Source of the DNA: Anaerolineae bacterium
Lineage (GTDB): Bacteria > Chloroflexota > Anaerolineae > JAFGEY01
DNA: 10,056 bases
Direction: 5' to 3'
Assembly (NCBI GenBank): GCA_016929205.1
Contig: JAFGJF010000301.1
Span: 1 to 10,056 of the forward strand
The notes beneath the pieces were generated by a model. That model was not told the DNA's origin and ran no database searches. It saw only the letters and a list, made by a program, of their open reading frames with translations. Position 1 is the first letter of the stretch. Every line of letters starts with the position of its first letter. Positions 1 to 7,047 of this stretch are shown piece by piece. The position numbers and the translations under genes were made by a program.

Positions 1-2
1 GA

Positions 3-1286
3 AAGCATCGCGATCACCTGGAAGAGTTGGTCCAGGAGCGCACATCCGAGCTTGAGACGGCCCTCCAGGAGACAACAAACCTGTTGGAGTCAGCGTGGGC
101 CATTCTGAGCGCCAACAGTCTTGAGAATATTTGTGAAAACCTCATCTTGAACTTTAACCAGCTGATCGGTGCGGACCGCACCTGTCTGTTTTTGATCGAT
201 CCCATGCGGCGTGCGATCTTGCTTAACATGGTTCGTGGCAGCATCGATGGCGAAATCCCGATAACTTACGACGAGCTGGAGGATGGTATCTTTGGCATCG
301 TTCTCCGAGAAAGACGGCCTGTACTCTCGGTGCACCCTGAAGACGGGATCGAACCAGAGGCAACCAAAGAGCGTCGCTACCAGGATGACGCCGGCCCACT
401 TGTCGTCTGCCCCCTGATGACCAAGGGTAAGATCATTGGACATTTTGTGGCGATCAACCGCTTCGGCCAGCGCGTCTTTACCCAGCATGATATGGACCTG
501 CTAATGAATCTGGCCACCCAGGCCGCCGCCGCCATCGAGAACCTGCGCCTGTTCGAGGCCATGCAGCAGGCTACGGAAAAAGCCGAAGCAGCGAACAGGG
601 AACTGGAAGCGTTTGCCTACTCGGTCTCTCACGACCTGCGTGCGCCGCTGCGCCATATCGATGGTTTTCTGGAACTGCTCAAAAAGAATCTGTCAGCAGT
701 GGTGCTTGATGAACGTAGCCAGCATTATATGGACACCATTTCTGACTCGTCCAAACGTATGGGATCGTTGATCGACGATTTGCTCTCCTTCTCGCGGATG
801 GGACGCTATGAAATGTCCAAAAGGCCAGTAGACCTGGGCGCTCTGGTGCAAGAGAGCATCCGAGAATTGGAGCCAGAAACGCGAGAGCGAACCATCGACT
901 GGCACATCGCGGACCTTCCCACCGTCAACGGCGACCGGGCCATGTTACGATTGGTGCTGATCAATCTCATCTCCAATGCCGTAAAATTCACCTCACCACG
1001 CCCACAAGCGGACATTGAAATCGGCTGGCGGCCAGGCCGGGGTACAGAAACCGTCGTCTTTGTCCGTGATAACGGTGTAGGCTTTGACATGAATTATGCC
1101 GACAAACTCTTTGGCGTCTTTCAGCGTTTGCACCGGACCGATGAATTTGAAGGCACCGGGATTGGGTTGGCCAACGTGCGCCGCATTATCCAACGGCATG
1201 GTGGACGAGTCTGGGCAGAGGGAAAAGTTGGCCAGGGAGCTACGTTTTATTTTTCGCTGCCTCAATCCTCTCAGGAGGTGCAATGA
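3..1286 (+). CDS. GAF-domain sensor histidine kinase, 5' partial
   Basis: Reading continues in frame to the left edge (HRDHLEELVQERTSEL, a coiled-coil linker typical in front of such kinases), so the TTG at 27 is not the real start and the N-terminal sensor part is missing. A GAF domain spans about 99-551. A HisKA dimerisation domain follows, with SVSHDLRAPLRH and the phospho-accepting His at codon 630-632. The HATPase_c domain covers about 924-1256, with the N-box Asn (SNAVKF, codon 975-977), the DNGVGFD box (Asp at 1068-1070) and the GTGIGLA box near 1152. As a class I kinase it should autophosphorylate on His and pass phosphate to the response regulator that follows, whose ATG overlaps this stop (ATGA). 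The kinase core resembles Cph1-like enzymes, but the GAF domain looks generic and I see no reason to call it a phytochrome. The ligand is unknown. Confidence 0.93.
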   Translation, partial: KHRDHLEELVQERTSELETALQETTNLLESAWAILSANSLENICENLILNFNQLIGADRTCLFLIDPMRRAILLNMVRGSIDGEIPITYDELEDGIFGIVLRERRPVLSVHPEDGIEPEATKERRYQDDAGPLVVCPLMTKGKIIGHFVAINRFGQRVFTQHDMDLLMNLATQAAAAIENLRLFEAMQQATEKAEAANRELEAFAYSVSHDLRAPLRHIDGFLELLKKNLSAVVLDERSQHYMDTISDSSKRMGSLIDDLLSFSRMGRYEMSKRPVDLGALVQESIRELEPETRERTIDWHIADLPTVNGDRAMLRLVLINLISNAVKFTSPRPQADIEIGWRPGRGTETVVFVRDNGVGFDMNYADKLFGVFQRLHRTDEFEGTGIGLANVRRIIQRHGGRVWAEGKVGQGATFYFSLPQSSQEVQ

Positions 1287-1744
1287 TGGAAACGCTCAAA
1301 CACATTCTGTTGGTTGAGGATGATCCAAAAGATATCGAACTTACCCTCATTGCACTGAGCGAATACAACCTGGCCAACAAGATTGTGATCGCCCGCGACG
1401 GATTGGAGGCACTGGACTATCTATACCACCGGGGAACCTTTGCCCAGCGTTCCGCCGGGAATCCGGTTGTGATCCTGCTGGATCTCAAGATGCCGAGGCT
1501 GGACGGTCTCCAGGTTTTGCAGCAGATCAAGGCCGATGAACAAATGCGGTTCGTTCCGGTCGTCATATTGACCTCGTCGCGCGAATCTCGCGATCTGGAT
1601 GAGTGTTACAAGCTTGGGGCCAACGCCTACGTGGTCAAGCCGGTTCGTTTTGCCGAGTTCGTCCAAGCCATCAAACAAATCGGCATCTTTTGGGCGCTGA
1701 TCAACGAACCACCACCAGGCAGCGCCACGGCACGACAGCCCTGA
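1283..1744 (+). CDS. Rcp1-like single-domain response regulator
   Basis: This 153-residue protein is essentially one receiver domain. The acidic pocket is E12-D13-D14 (LLVEDDPKD), the phospho-acceptor is D67 (ILLDLKMPRLDG), the switch Thr is T97 (VVILTSSR) and the conserved Lys is K119 (YVVKP). The longer loop before D67 (YLYHRGTFAQRSAGNP) and the 'ECYKLGANAYVVKPV' segment are typical of the Rcp1 type, which partners cyanobacterial-phytochrome-like kinases. There is no output domain after about residue 135, only a short Pro/Ala-rich tail. AGGAGG at 1273-1278 gives a clear start at 1283 (a second Met follows directly). The 4-bp overlap with the kinase stop suggests translational coupling and a dedicated kinase-regulator pair. 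It probably acts by docking to another protein or by passing phosphate on. Confidence 0.93.
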   Translation: MMETLKHILLVEDDPKDIELTLIALSEYNLANKIVIARDGLEALDYLYHRGTFAQRSAGNPVVILLDLKMPRLDGLQVLQQIKADEQMRFVPVVILTSSRESRDLDECYKLGANAYVVKPVRFAEFVQAIKQIGIFWALINEPPPGSATARQP

Positions 1745-1776
1745 CGTTCTATTCGCGGCAACGGAAAGGTATAAGA

Positions 1777-3708
1777 ATGAAGCAGCTGATCCAGGTTCTG
1801 CATCTGGAAGACGATCCGGCAGATGCGGAACTCGTTCAGGCAGAACTCGATTCGTCAAGCCTGACTTGTCAGGTCACTTGCGCACAGGATCGTGACGAAT
1901 TCAGCCAAGCACTGCGCCGATGTGAGTATGATGTGATCCTCGCCGATTATCGATTGCCGATGTACGATGGCGTGTCCGCGCTGTGGCTGGCGCAAGAACA
2001 TTGCCCGGATGTTCCTTTTATCTTTGTTTCGGGAACAATGGGCGAGGATGCAGCCATTGAGGGATTGACTGCGGGCGCGACCGATTACGTGCTCAAACAA
2101 AAGCTTTCGCGTCTCGTGCCGGCGATTACCCGGGCGTTACACGAAGCAGAGAACCGGCGAGAGCGCAAGCGGGCCGAGGAGGCGTTGCGCCAGCGTACCC
2201 GTGACATGGAACGCCTGACCACCGCTATCGAACAGTCCGCTGAAACGGTGGTGATAACCGACACGGAGGGGGATATTGTCTATGTCAACCCGGCTTTTGA
2301 ACACGTCACCGGCTACGGTCGCGCCGAGGTACTGGGCCGGAATCCGCGTATCCTCAAAAGCAATCACCAAGACCTTGCCTTTTACCAGGAACTATGGGCA
2401 ACTATCTGCGCCGGGCAGGTGTGGTCCGGAAACTTTGTCAATAGGAAAAAAGACGGTACGTTGTACACTGAGGAAGCGACAATATCGCCGGTGAAGGGTG
2501 AGGACGGCGTTATTATCAACTATGTGGCAGTCAAGCGCGACGTGACCCGCGAGCGAGAACTCGAGGAGCAATACTACCAGGCACAAAAGATGCAGGCCAT
2601 CGGCCAATTGACGGCCGGTATTGCCCATGACTTTAACAACCTGCTCACAGCGATCAATGGTTTCGCCGAGCTGGCCCAGTACGAGTTGGCTGCCGACCAT
2701 CCTCTTCAGGACTCATTGGGTCAGATTTTGGATGCGGGCCAGCGCGCAACCAAACTGATCAGCCAATTGATGGCCTTTTCGCGCAGACAGATGGTGGAAC
2801 CCCGGGTGTTGAACTTGAACGCAGTGGTGGTCGAGATGGACAAGATACTACAGCGTATCATCGGTGAACACATCATCCTAAAAACGATACTCGCCTCGGA
2901 TTTGGGACTGGCCAAAGTGGACCCCGTGCAACTTGAGCAGATCATCGTAAACCTGGCGGTCAATGCCCGAGATGCCATGCCTCGCGGCGGCCACCTGACG
3001 ATTGAAACGGCCAATGCGACGCTGGACCAGGATTACGCCGCAAAACACCTGGAAGTCGTGCCGGGTGAATACGTGTTATTGGCCGTGAGTGATAGCGGGA
3101 TCGGTATGAGCAAAGAGATCAAATCTCGCATTTTTGAACCGTTCTTTACCACCAAAGAAATGGGCGAAGGCACCGGCTTGGGTTTAGCCACCGTCTTTGG
3201 TATTGTCAAACAAAGTGGAGGCCACATCACGGTCTACAGTGAGCTTGGCGTAGGCACGACTTTCAAGATTTATTTGCCTGTTGCTGACACCGCAGCCACT
3301 TCCCTACCTGCACCCCAAGCCAGACGGGCAACTCATTATGGCACCGAAACCATCCTGCTGGTTGAGGATGATGAGCTGGTACGCCGCCTGGCACAACGCA
3401 CACTGCAAGCCAAAGGCTATACTATCTTGGAAGCTTGCTCTGGCGATGAGGCATTATCTCTCGCCGGACAGCATCAGGGAAAGATTGACTTGTTACTGAC
3501 AGATGTGGTTATGCCTCATATGAGTGGCCGAGAGCTAGCTGAGAAGCTGAGGACGCTTTACCCTCAGGTGAAAGTGTTGTTTATGTCCGGCTATACGGAT
3601 GACACAATGGTTCGGTACGGGATACAGACAGCCAAGATAGAGTTTTTAAACAAGCCTTTTTTGCTAAACGCGCTGACGTCCAAGGTGCGCGAGGTACTTG
3701 ACAAGTAG
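1777..3708 (+). CDS. Hybrid sensor kinase REC-PAS-HisKA-HATPase-REC
   Basis: This 643-residue protein has five domains in order. The N-terminal REC (about 4-122) has E11-D12-D13, phospho-Asp D57 (ILADYRLP), S85 and K107. A PAS/PAC domain covers about 142-258. HisKA has [10 protein letters not shown] with His284. HATPase_c (about 385-502) has [14 protein letters not shown] with D439 and GTGLGLA. The C-terminal REC (about 524-642) has acidic pocket D531-D532, D576 (LLTDVVMP), S604 and K626. The frame is open back to 1603, but that stretch lies over the upstream regulator; ATG 1777 gives the usual short lead into the REC domain and has GGAAAGG at 1763-1769. The gap to the upstream regulator is 32 nt, so the three genes probably form one operon. 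Phosphate can enter or leave at either REC, and the PAS domain supplies a second input. No membrane segment is seen, so it is predicted cytoplasmic. Confidence 0.94.
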   Translation: MKQLIQVLHLEDDPADAELVQAELDSSSLTCQVTCAQDRDEFSQALRRCEYDVILADYRLPMYDGVSALWLAQEHCPDVPFIFVSGTMGEDAAIEGLTAGATDYVLKQKLSRLVPAITRALHEAENRRERKRAEEALRQRTRDMERLTTAIEQSAETVVITDTEGDIVYVNPAFEHVTGYGRAEVLGRNPRILKSNHQDLAFYQELWATICAGQVWSGNFVNRKKDGTLYTEEATISPVKGEDGVIINYVAVKRDVTRERELEEQYYQAQKMQAIGQLTAGIAHDFNNLLTAINGFAELAQYELAADHPLQDSLGQILDAGQRATKLISQLMAFSRRQMVEPRVLNLNAVVVEMDKILQRIIGEHIILKTILASDLGLAKVDPVQLEQIIVNLAVNARDAMPRGGHLTIETANATLDQDYAAKHLEVVPGEYVLLAVSDSGIGMSKEIKSRIFEPFFTTKEMGEGTGLGLATVFGIVKQSGGHITVYSELGVGTTFKIYLPVADTAATSLPAPQARRATHYGTETILLVEDDELVRRLAQRTLQAKGYTILEACSGDEALSLAGQHQGKIDLLLTDVVMPHMSGRELAEKLRTLYPQVKVLFMSGYTDDTMVRYGIQTAKIEFLNKPFLLNALTSKVREVLDK

Positions 3709-3787
3709 CTCGAGTTTTGCGATGCCTTGCTGTCCTGGGCGCTCCTTATTGTGTTGTCCGCTGGACGTCGCCCTCTCTCCCAAAAGT

Positions 3788-3813
3788 ATCAGAAACAGAA
3801 CAAATTTTCTGAT
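3788..3813. promoter_or_regulatory. Perfect 8-bp dyad with a third half-site downstream; possible operator
   Basis: ATCAGAAA (3788-3795) is the exact reverse complement of TTTCTGAT (3806-3813), with a 10-nt spacer. The half-site TTTTCTGA at 3805-3812 recurs as a direct copy at 3833-3840, just upstream of the -10-like TATACT. No T-tract follows the dyad, so it does not look like an intrinsic terminator. Its position ahead of the candidate promoter fits a transcription-factor site, but the regulator is unknown. Confidence 0.4.
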
Positions 3814-3832
3814 TTCTTGCCAAATGATGACG

Positions 3833-3859
3833 TTTTCTGACAGGAATAGGCGGTATACT
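3833..3859 (+). promoter_or_regulatory. Candidate promoter of the enzyme cluster
   Basis: TATACT at 3854-3859 matches the -10 consensus at five of six positions and lies 40 nt before the ATG at 3900. The -35 is poor: TTTTCT (3833-3838, 15-nt spacer) is the best fit at ordinary spacing. A second -10-like TAGAAT lies at 3865-3870. The weak -35 could mean activator dependence or another sigma factor. Confidence 0.3.
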
Positions 3860-3899
3860 GGTGCTAGAATGTGAGCAACCAAATGGAGGAAAATAAAGT

Positions 3900-5114
3900 A
3901 TGAACGAATATCCTGTGCGTTTAGTGCTGGAAGGCGTCCCCCGCGTTCACTTTTACGAGGGCGGCAAACGCTGTCCGGAGGACATCATCCTGCCCTCGGT
4001 GGTGCGGGCGGTGCTAGAGTTCCTGGGCGAACCGGACTATGGCTGCAAGCACTGTCTGGCAAAAAGCCCGGACTGCAAGGTGCTGTGCACCTATGCTTTC
4101 CTGGTCGGCGTGTCGGGCGCGGGGTCATTCCTGTCCTGGAAAGAAGGCTGGCACGGCGACAACGGGGCCCTGTTTTACATGTCCGCCGATGCCGAGGCAC
4201 CGGAACGTCACATTTTTGACGCCATCGGCTACGAATTTGAGTGGGTGATGAAGGAAGAGGGGCGGGACAACGAGGCGCTGTTCCGGCAGCGGATCGCAGA
4301 GAGCATCGGGCGAGGCATGCCGGTGCTGGGCTACGGCGTCATCGGCCCGCCGGAACCCTCGATCATCGCCGGCTATGACGAGGGCGGCGACGTGCTCATC
4401 GGCTGGAGCTTTTTCCAGAATGTCCCCGACTTCAATGCGGGCATCGAGTTTGAACCGGCGGTTAAAGAACAACCAGCGGTTAAAGAACAACCGGCAGCTG
4501 CAGGACAGGCGGCGGGCTATTTCCGCAAACGGGACTGGTTCCAAGATACCCAGTGCCTGCTGATCATCGGCGACAAGAAAGCCAAGCCCTTGCTGAAAGA
4601 GACCAGTCGCGCCGCGCTCAAGTGGATGGTGCAGGTAACGCGGGTGCCGGTGGTCCTGCCGGAGCCGGACGCGCCGGAATGGTACCGGCAGCGCCACAAC
4701 GGATTGGCGGCCTATGACGCCTGGGCGGAGCAGTTGCTGCGCGACGAGGGGTGGCCTGCCGGTGACGAGGCCACACTGCGCGCTCACCACTTTATCCATG
4801 ACAGTGCCGTGGGCAACTTGGCCGAGGCGCGCTGGTACGGCTCGGTATTCCTGGCAGAAATAACCGAGCACTTTGGCGCCGGGCCGAGCAAACCGGGCAC
4901 GGCGGAACACGTTCTTCACGCTGCCGCCTGCTATGCAGCAGAACACGACCTGATGTGGGAGGTCTGGGAGCTGGCGGGTGGCATCGGCAGCCCCGACGCC
5001 TTCCGGACAATGGCCGATCCCACCAAACGCCGGGCGATGGCCGAGATCGTGCGCCAGGCGCGCGAGAAGGACGCCCAGGCTCTCGACCACATCGAGCAGG
5101 CGTTGGCCGGTTGA
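3900..5114 (+). CDS. Conserved hypothetical protein, possible BtrH_N/C39-like fold
   Basis: This is a 404-residue soluble protein with no signal peptide. The start at ATG 3900 is supported by GGAGG 10 nt upstream. The N-terminal half (about 1-225) resembles proteins I associate with the butirosin BtrH N-terminal/cysteine-peptidase-like group: a leading helix (CPEDIILPSVVRAVLEFLGE), then sheet-rich segments with GMPVLGYGVIG, IIAGYDEGGDVLIGWSFF and a closing LLIIGDK. A cysteine cluster C49-x2-C52-x6-C59-x3-C63 could bind metal. Where a nucleophilic Cys would be expected on the first helix I see only Ile/Val. The C-terminal half (about 235-404) is helical, with RHNGLAAYDAWAEQLL and CYAAEHDLMWEVWELAGGIG. 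An AVKEQP repeat interrupts residues 186-198. It heads the enzyme cluster and is followed by a 131-nt repeat-bearing gap. The family match is from memory and the function is unknown. Confidence 0.8.
   Translation: MNEYPVRLVLEGVPRVHFYEGGKRCPEDIILPSVVRAVLEFLGEPDYGCKHCLAKSPDCKVLCTYAFLVGVSGAGSFLSWKEGWHGDNGALFYMSADAEAPERHIFDAIGYEFEWVMKEEGRDNEALFRQRIAESIGRGMPVLGYGVIGPPEPSIIAGYDEGGDVLIGWSFFQNVPDFNAGIEFEPAVKEQPAVKEQPAAAGQAAGYFRKRDWFQDTQCLLIIGDKKAKPLLKETSRAALKWMVQVTRVPVVLPEPDAPEWYRQRHNGLAAYDAWAEQLLRDEGWPAGDEATLRAHHFIHDSAVGNLAEARWYGSVFLAEITEHFGAGPSKPGTAEHVLHAAACYAAEHDLMWEVWELAGGIGSPDAFRTMADPTKRRAMAEIVRQAREKDAQALDHIEQALAG
4458..4493 (+). repeat. In-frame 18-bp tandem duplication (AVKEQP x2)
   Basis: GCGGTTAAAGAACAACC occurs at 4458-4474 and again at 4476-4492, a period of exactly 18 bp. 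It adds six residues without shifting the frame. It sits between the conserved GIEFEP and GYFRKRDWF segments, so it probably lengthens a surface loop. The near-identical copies suggest recent slippage or duplication. Confidence 0.85.
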
Positions 5115-5135
5115 TACACGTACGATCTTGGTTGA

Positions 5136-5216
5136 GAAACCGGGGTTTGCGGGTACAAAACACCCGCGGGTACAAAACACCCGTGGGTCAAAACCACCCG
5201 CCAAAAAACCGGTTTC
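5136..5216. repeat. Tandem 17-bp repeats inside an 8-bp terminal inverted repeat (REP/MITE-like)
   Basis: Three head-to-tail 17-bp units lie at 5149-5165, 5166-5182 (identical, GCGGGTACAAAACACCC) and 5183-5199 (diverged, GTGGGTCAAAACCACCC). Each unit is itself a small GGGT/ACCC dyad. The array is flanked by GAAACCGG (5136-5143) and its exact reverse complement CCGGTTTC (5209-5216). The right end also contains the 10-bp palindrome AAACCGGTTT (5205-5214). The 131-nt gap is otherwise empty apart from the downstream Shine-Dalgarno. It may be a dispersed palindromic repeat, or an mRNA structure that tunes expression between the first and second genes of the cluster. Confidence 0.75.
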
Positions 5217-5245
5217 CGACGGATAGATAAGCAAAGGAGAAAACG

Positions 5246-6106
5246 ATGAGAAAAGACAGCCTGGCATATTACACCCAGCCCAGCCTGATGACCGATCCGG
5301 GCACCTATGCTGACCTGTTCGATAACCTGCCGGCCGACCTGCCGGCGCTGGTCAAAACGCTGCAAGGAGTGATGGTCCACATCTTTTGGGCGGGCAGCTA
5401 CGGGCTTGAGCTCAGCGACGAGCGTAAAACCGAGGTGAACCTGCGCCGTGTGGACAAACAACTGGCGCGGATGGTGGAACTGGACAGCCGCCCGCTTACC
5501 GTGGCGCGTCCCCACGATAGCAAGCTGGTCGGCAACTGCCGCGACTTTTCGGTGATGTTGACGGCGATCCTGCGCCACCAGGGCATCCCGGCGCGGGCGC
5601 GCTGCGGCTTTGGCACCTACTTTGTGCCCGGTCACTATGAAGACCATTGGGTCTGCGAATACTGGAAGGCACCGGAGTCACGCTGGGTGCTGGTGGATGC
5701 CCAACTCGACGATCTGATGCTCGACGCGCTCAAGCCGGATTTTGACCCGCTGGATACGCCGCGCGACCGGTTTATTGTCGGCGGGAAAGCGTGGAAGTTG
5801 TGCCGCAGTGGCGCGGCAGACCCCGACGACTTTGGCATTTTTGATATGCACGGGATCGAGTTCGTGCGCGGCGACCTGCTGCGCGACTTTTTGGCATTCA
5901 ACAAGGTCGAGATCCTGCCCTGGGACGGCGGGTGGGGCTATATGGTCGAGCTTGAAGCGGAACAGGTCGAGCCGGTTTACGCACTGATGGACCACGTCGC
6001 CGCGCTGATTGGGGCAGTGGATGCGTCCGCGTCCGACGACGACGTAGACGCCATCCGCGCGCTGTACGAGCAGGATGCGGGTTTTCACCCCCCGGCGGAT
6101 GGGTAG
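5246..6106 (+). CDS. Transglutaminase-like cysteine-protease-fold protein
   Basis: This 286-residue protein has ATG 5246 preceded by AAAGGAG (5234-5240). The transglutaminase-like core carries a complete candidate triad: C98 in GNCRDFSVMLTAILRHQGIPAR, H134 in YEDHWVCEYW and D151 in WVLVDAQLD. The spacing and the wording around each residue fit the PF01841 superfamily. The N-terminal 90 residues are helical and the last 120 (FDMHGIEFVRGDLLRDFLAFNKVEILPWD) form a family-specific extension. There is no signal peptide or transmembrane segment, so it is expected in the cytoplasm, unlike many secreted bacterial transglutaminase-fold proteases. Members of the fold can act as peptidases, amidases, acyltransferases or cross-linkers, and the substrate cannot be read here. 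It lies within the codirectional cluster, 131 nt after the preceding gene and 105 nt before the Rid gene. Confidence 0.88.
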   Translation: MRKDSLAYYTQPSLMTDPGTYADLFDNLPADLPALVKTLQGVMVHIFWAGSYGLELSDERKTEVNLRRVDKQLARMVELDSRPLTVARPHDSKLVGNCRDFSVMLTAILRHQGIPARARCGFGTYFVPGHYEDHWVCEYWKAPESRWVLVDAQLDDLMLDALKPDFDPLDTPRDRFIVGGKAWKLCRSGAADPDDFGIFDMHGIEFVRGDLLRDFLAFNKVEILPWDGGWGYMVELEAEQVEPVYALMDHVAALIGAVDASASDDDVDAIRALYEQDAGFHPPADG

Positions 6107-6115
6107 GCCAGATAG

Positions 6116-6211
6116 GTCCGCGCGGCTAGAGCCAAGGAAGCCAAAGCGCGGCCCACCTGGATCGCGCATTGGCTGGAGTACGCCGAGCCACGCTCGGAGA
6201 AGGAGCAAACC
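6116..6211 (+). pseudogene. Startless open segment in frame with the Rid gene; possible gene remnant
   Basis: Between the stop of the transglutaminase-like gene and ATG 6212, the frame of the Rid protein is open for 32 codons after TAG at 6113-6115. It reads plausibly as protein, including TWIAHWLEYAEPRSEKEQ, with Trp/Tyr-rich helical character. There is no ATG, GTG or TTG in it, so it cannot be a normal N-terminal extension. It may be the C-terminal remnant of a deleted gene or chance coding-like composition. It also carries the Shine-Dalgarno AAGGAG (6200-6205) for the next gene. Confidence 0.25.
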
Positions 6212-6571
6212 ATGTCAACTATCAAAAGGATTCCCACCCCCTTTAGCTATTCGTCGGCTGTGGCGGCGGGCGATATCGTGTTTGTGGGACTGCATCGTGG
6301 CTTTGGGGCCACCTTTGCCGAACAGCACGAGGACATCTTTGCACATCTGCGAGATACGCTGGCCCAATTTGGCCTGACGGTAGCCGACCTGGTCAAAGTC
6401 AACGTCTGGCTCAAAGAGATCAAGGATTTGCCCGAGATGGAAAAGTTGTTCCGGAACCACTTTGAAAAGGACCAATACCCGGCCCGGATGACCTCTACCA
6501 CCGAGTTTATTGACACAGACTGCCTGGTGATGATCGAAGGAGTCGCATATGGACCTGCCAACCACACCTGA
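6212..6571 (+). CDS. Rid-family (YjgF/YER057c/UK114) protein, putative enamine/imine deaminase
   Basis: This 119-residue protein is about the usual length for the family. ATG 6212 has AAGGAG at 6200-6205. Family marks are the N-terminal strands (YSSAVAAGDIVFVGLHRG), the helix and strand DLVKVNVWLKEIKDLPEME, the arginine in PARMTSTTEF (R92, equivalent to the carboxylate-binding Arg of active RidA proteins) and the late acidic residue in MIEGVAY (E109). Keeping both suggests real imine/enamine hydrolase capacity, although the region around R92 differs from textbook RidA (PARS), so it is probably another Rid subgroup. Rid proteins form trimers and remove reactive 2-aminoacrylate-type intermediates. 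The 23-bp overlap with the next gene implies coupled translation. Confidence 0.92.
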   Translation: MSTIKRIPTPFSYSSAVAAGDIVFVGLHRGFGATFAEQHEDIFAHLRDTLAQFGLTVADLVKVNVWLKEIKDLPEMEKLFRNHFEKDQYPARMTSTTEFIDTDCLVMIEGVAYGPANHT

Positions 6572-7046
6572 GTTCTTGATCGGACAGATGCGCGTGCAGA
6601 CGGCGCGCGAGGAAACCTTTTTTTACGTCGCCTGCCCACCAACGGCGATGGCTAACCTCGACGACGAGTTGGATGCCCTGATCCTCAAGCTGGAAACGGC
6701 GCAGGCTGCGGCTGGCATCGCGCAGGTTGGACCGGTGATCACCCACTTTTATTGGGTCGGCGCGCCGGATATCTATATCATGGATGTCGGCGTCCCGGTC
6801 AAGGAAGGCACGCCGGCAGCGGGCGAAGCACAGGTCAAAACCCTGCCCCCCTTGCGCTGCGCGTCGCTGCTGTACTGGGGCAGCCTGGAGCACATCGGAG
6901 ACGCCTACGAGACGTTACTGAAAGCCATCCAAGAGGCCGGGCTGGAGCCATCGGGCGACAACCGCGAGTGGCACTATCACTTTGAGGGGGACAGTTCGCC
7001 CAACAACGTCATCGGGCTGCAGATCGGCATCCACCAGGAGGGCTAA
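6549..7046 (+). CDS. GyrI-like small-molecule-binding domain protein
   Basis: This 165-residue protein starts at ATG 6549, inside the 3' end of the Rid gene; AAGGAG at 6537-6542 with a 6-nt spacer fixes the start. It has the duplicated SHS2-type layout of GyrI-like/AraC effector-binding domains. The hallmark second half is LLYWGSLEHIGDAYETLLKA, AGLEPSGDNREWHYHFEGD and a final strand VIGLQIGI, and E140 in REWHY is at the place of the ligand-contacting Glu. No helix-turn-helix is attached, so it is a stand-alone binder rather than a regulator. Stand-alone members are known to bind hydrophobic or cationic drug-like compounds, and some hydrolyse cyclopropanoid toxins. Here it could be a sensor, chaperone or hydrolase for the cluster's substrate. 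Confidence 0.88.
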   Translation: MDLPTTPEFLIGQMRVQTAREETFFYVACPPTAMANLDDELDALILKLETAQAAAGIAQVGPVITHFYWVGAPDIYIMDVGVPVKEGTPAAGEAQVKTLPPLRCASLLYWGSLEHIGDAYETLLKAIQEAGLEPSGDNREWHYHFEGDSSPNNVIGLQIGIHQEG

Positions 7047-7047
7047 A

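Larger units (their letters stand above)
3709..3899. other. Intergenic region between the signalling operon and the enzyme cluster
   Basis: This 191-nt stretch has no convincing gene. Its first part is GC-rich and its second half is markedly AT-rich, as expected for a promoter region. It contains a nested weak hairpin (GGGCG 3737-3741 with CGCCC 3769-3773, inner GTCC/GGAC) that lacks a T-tract, an AT-rich perfect dyad (3788-3813), a -10-like TATACT and a Shine-Dalgarno GGAGG (3885-3889). No canonical terminator for the hybrid kinase gene is visible, so some readthrough into the next block cannot be excluded. Confidence 0.6.

Noticed and set aside
3737..3773. Nested hairpin after the hybrid kinase gene as an intrinsic terminator
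   Set aside because: The stems are only 5 and 4 bp with a large unpaired arm, and a pyrimidine-mixed CTCTCTCC follows instead of a T-tract.
5149..5199. 17-bp tandem repeats as a CRISPR array
   Set aside because: The units are directly adjacent with no spacers and are too short. No cas genes are present.
4125..5267. 380-codon open frame on the reverse strand
   Set aside because: It lies antisense to the well-supported 404-residue gene. Its translation is rich in Arg/Pro/Val/Phe with no recognisable motif and it has no Shine-Dalgarno. GC-rich coding DNA often leaves such shadows.
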